A stretch of 64,000 nucleotides of DNA from Butyrivibrio sp. GTDB taxonomy: Bacteria; Bacillota; Clostridia; Lachnospirales; Lachnospiraceae. Under the pieces are notes generated by a model. It saw nothing but the letters and a program-made list of their open reading frames with translations, was not told the DNA's origin and made no database searches. Of this stretch, positions 62,433 through 64,000 are shown one piece after another. Location of the stretch: positions 62,001-126,000 of the forward strand of contig NZ_SVFW01000002.1 in assembly GCF_015056685.1 (NCBI RefSeq), read 5' to 3'. Position 1 is the stretch's first letter. The number at the start of each line of letters is the position of its first letter. A program made the position numbers and the translations under genes.

Positions 62433-63956
62433 ATGGGTAAGAAAATAAAGACAGATTGCAAATATCAAAAAGATGATCTGCTGACAGTAGAAATAACTGA
62501 CATAGGAAATGACGGAGAGGGCATAGGCAAGGTTGACGGCTATACCCTCTTTATTAAAGATGCAGTAATAGGTGACAAGGTAAGTGCCAAGATAATGAAG
62601 GCAAAAAAGAACTATGCCTATGCCCATTTGGAAAAGGTTTTGGAGCCATCTGTTCACAGACAGGAAGCAAGATGCCCAATTGCGAGACAGTGCGGCGGAT
62701 GCCAGCTTCAGAACATGACCTATGAAAGACAGCTTGAGTTCAAGCAGAATAAAGTAAGGAATAATATCATTCGCTTAGGCGGATTTGACGAGTCTTTTAT
62801 CGACAGTATCATGGAGCCAATAATCGGTATGGAAGAGCCCTGGAGATACCGAAATAAAGCGCAGTATCCAATAGGGACAGATAAGAATGGAAAGCCTGTT
62901 GCAGGCTATTATGCAGGAAGAACCCACAGCATTATTCCTGTGGATGACTGCTTTATCGGAGTTGATGAAAATAAAGAGATCCTTAATGTTGTGCTTGCAC
63001 ACATGGAAAAACATGGAATTGCAGCTTACGATGAGGCGACAGGCAAGGGTCTTATAAGGCATGTTCTCATAAGGAAGGGCTTTACAAGTGGACAGATTAT
63101 GGTGTGCCTTGTTATTAACTATAGAGGAAAAGCTGTTGGAAATAGCAATGAATTTATAGCGGCTCAGAATGAGCTTGTTAAGAAACTCCAGAATATTAAC
63201 GGCATGACCAGCATTTCTGTCAGCATAAACACTGATAAGACCAACGTTATTATGGGAACAGAGATCCATACTATCTGGGGAAAAGATACAATTGCAGACA
63301 CTTTGTGTGGACTAGAATTTGAAATTTCACCTCTTTCTTTTTACCAGGTTAATCCCAAACAGGCTCAAAGGCTTTACGAGCAGGCAATTTCCTATGCCGG
63401 ATTAACAGGGAATGAGACGGTATGGGATCTTTACTGCGGAATTGGAACTATATCTCTGGCTATGGCAAAGACTGCAGGAAAAGTCTATGGCGTTGAGATT
63501 ATTCCTGATGCAATTGAAGATGCCAAGCGAAATGCTAAGAGAAACGGCCTTGATAATGCTGAATTTTTCTGCGGAAAGGCAGAGGAAGTGCTTCCGGAGT
63601 TCTATGAGAGGCTAAGTAAGGAAGCCAAGAACGAAGAAGCAATCGCGGAATCAGGTATGAGTGACGAAAAAGAAGATAATGCAAAAGCGCTCCATCCTGA
63701 TGTGATAGTCGTAGATCCGCCTCGCAAGGGCTGTGATGAGAAATGTCTTGAAACAATGCTCAAGATGAGTCCTGACCGTATTGTATATGTCAGCTGTGAC
63801 TCAGCAACTCTTGCCAGAGACCTGCGCATTCTTGCTGATGGCGGCTACGCGCTCAATAAGATCCGTGCCTGCGATATGTTTAGCTGGTCAGGCCATGTTG
63901 AAACTGTCGTTGCACTGAATAGGAACCACTTGGGGACGGGGTTAGTGGGCCATTAA
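62433..63956 (+). CDS. TrmA/RlmD-family 23S rRNA (uracil-5-)-methyltransferase
   Basis: A 507-aa enzyme. An N-terminal TRAM domain (about 5-70) is followed by iron-sulfur cysteines Cys81, Cys87 and Cys90 (ARCPIARQCGGCQLQNM). The SAM-binding domain has WDLYCGIGTISLAMA. The catalytic cysteine is Cys455 in YVSCDSATLARDL, and VVDPPRKGC precedes it. An acidic insert (about 392-415) lies between the last motifs. The C terminus continues past the usual VETVV end with NRNHLGTGLVGH, encoded by a GGGGACGGGG-containing stretch. The exact uracil target is not fixed by sequence. Confidence 0.9.
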   Translation: MGKKIKTDCKYQKDDLLTVEITDIGNDGEGIGKVDGYTLFIKDAVIGDKVSAKIMKAKKNYAYAHLEKVLEPSVHRQEARCPIARQCGGCQLQNMTYERQLEFKQNKVRNNIIRLGGFDESFIDSIMEPIIGMEEPWRYRNKAQYPIGTDKNGKPVAGYYAGRTHSIIPVDDCFIGVDENKEILNVVLAHMEKHGIAAYDEATGKGLIRHVLIRKGFTSGQIMVCLVINYRGKAVGNSNEFIAAQNELVKKLQNINGMTSISVSINTDKTNVIMGTEIHTIWGKDTIADTLCGLEFEISPLSFYQVNPKQAQRLYEQAISYAGLTGNETVWDLYCGIGTISLAMAKTAGKVYGVEIIPDAIEDAKRNAKRNGLDNAEFFCGKAEEVLPEFYERLSKEAKNEEAIAESGMSDEKEDNAKALHPDVIVVDPPRKGCDEKCLETMLKMSPDRIVYVSCDSATLARDLRILADGGYALNKIRACDMFSWSGHVETVVALNRNHLGTGLVGH

Positions 63957-64000
63957 AGCCATCGAGGAAACAATGAGGCATCTGTGGTTAAGACTTATTG
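63957..64000. other. Window end, no gene seen
   Basis: The last 44 bases after the methyltransferase stop show no start of a further gene. Confidence 0.6.

Overview
The window looks like a chromosomal segment from an anaerobic, flagellated, polysaccharide-degrading Firmicute of the Lachnospiraceae, probably close to Butyrivibrio or Pseudobutyrivibrio. This is an inference from gene content. The window holds a serpin, GH3, GH28 and GH43 glycosidases without dockerins, a CUT1 sugar ABC transporter, tandem flagellins, a T-box-controlled ileS, mutS2, yhaM, XpaC/TelA, and AT-rich intergenic DNA with consensus sigma-A promoters.

Layout. 1-5.2 kb: serpin (5' end outside the window), tRNA-Pro and tRNA-Gly, an RlmI-like methyltransferase, a GH3 beta-glucosidase and a second identical tRNA-Gly. 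5.16-14.45 kb: a probable integrated island. It lies between the 3' end of that tRNA-Gly and a 22-bp direct repeat of the same tRNA tail. Inside are a structured non-coding RNA, a nucleotidyltransferase with an in-frame stop, a 37-codon stand-alone gene, a MerR-methyltransferase fusion divergent from an HD + NUDIX operon with a textbook 19-bp-spacer MerR promoter, an Abi_2 protein behind a two-hairpin RNA, an ECF-sigma-like fusion protein, a GNAT acetyltransferase behind a leader peptide and attenuator, and a second MerR regulator. No integrase is present. 14.5-23.6 kb: housekeeping and sugar metabolism (RpiB-like, DUF1275, fRMsr, threonine aldolase, GH28, aquaporin, T-box-ileS). 24.1-26.2 kb: a HipA-like kinase with an HTH partner, and a second XRE regulator. 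27-30.2 kb: two flagellins, the second carrying an HExxH metallopeptidase insert (flagellinolysin type), behind a sigma-28-like promoter and a leader with three AAGGAT motifs. 30.4-39.7 kb: glycogen phosphorylase, AraC regulator, XpaC-TelA, then a double-HTH RRNPP-like regulator convergent with a secreted 72-aa peptide gene, and a GT2. 39.7-47.7 kb: galK-galT, a TPR-like anchored protein, a VanW protein, an AIR-synthase-like protein, and an Lrp/aminotransferase pair. 47.7-54.8 kb: an arabinan-use locus (two GH43s, an ArsR-like regulator and a divergent sugar ABC transporter) whose two promoters share an operator-like motif. 54.9-64 kb: yhaM, a triad-less HtrA/PDZ protein, mutS2, a two-component system, trmL and an RlmD-type methyltransferase.

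How the parts work together. The carbohydrate genes suggest uptake and intracellular trimming of plant cell-wall oligosaccharides (arabinan, pectin and beta-glucosides), feeding galactose and glycogen metabolism. The most novel-looking pieces are the double-HTH regulator/peptide pair at 36.5-38.7 kb and several RNA- or regulator-controlled small modules in the tRNA-Gly island. No CRISPR array, rRNA or insertion sequence was seen. All similarity statements come from reading the proteins; no database search was run.
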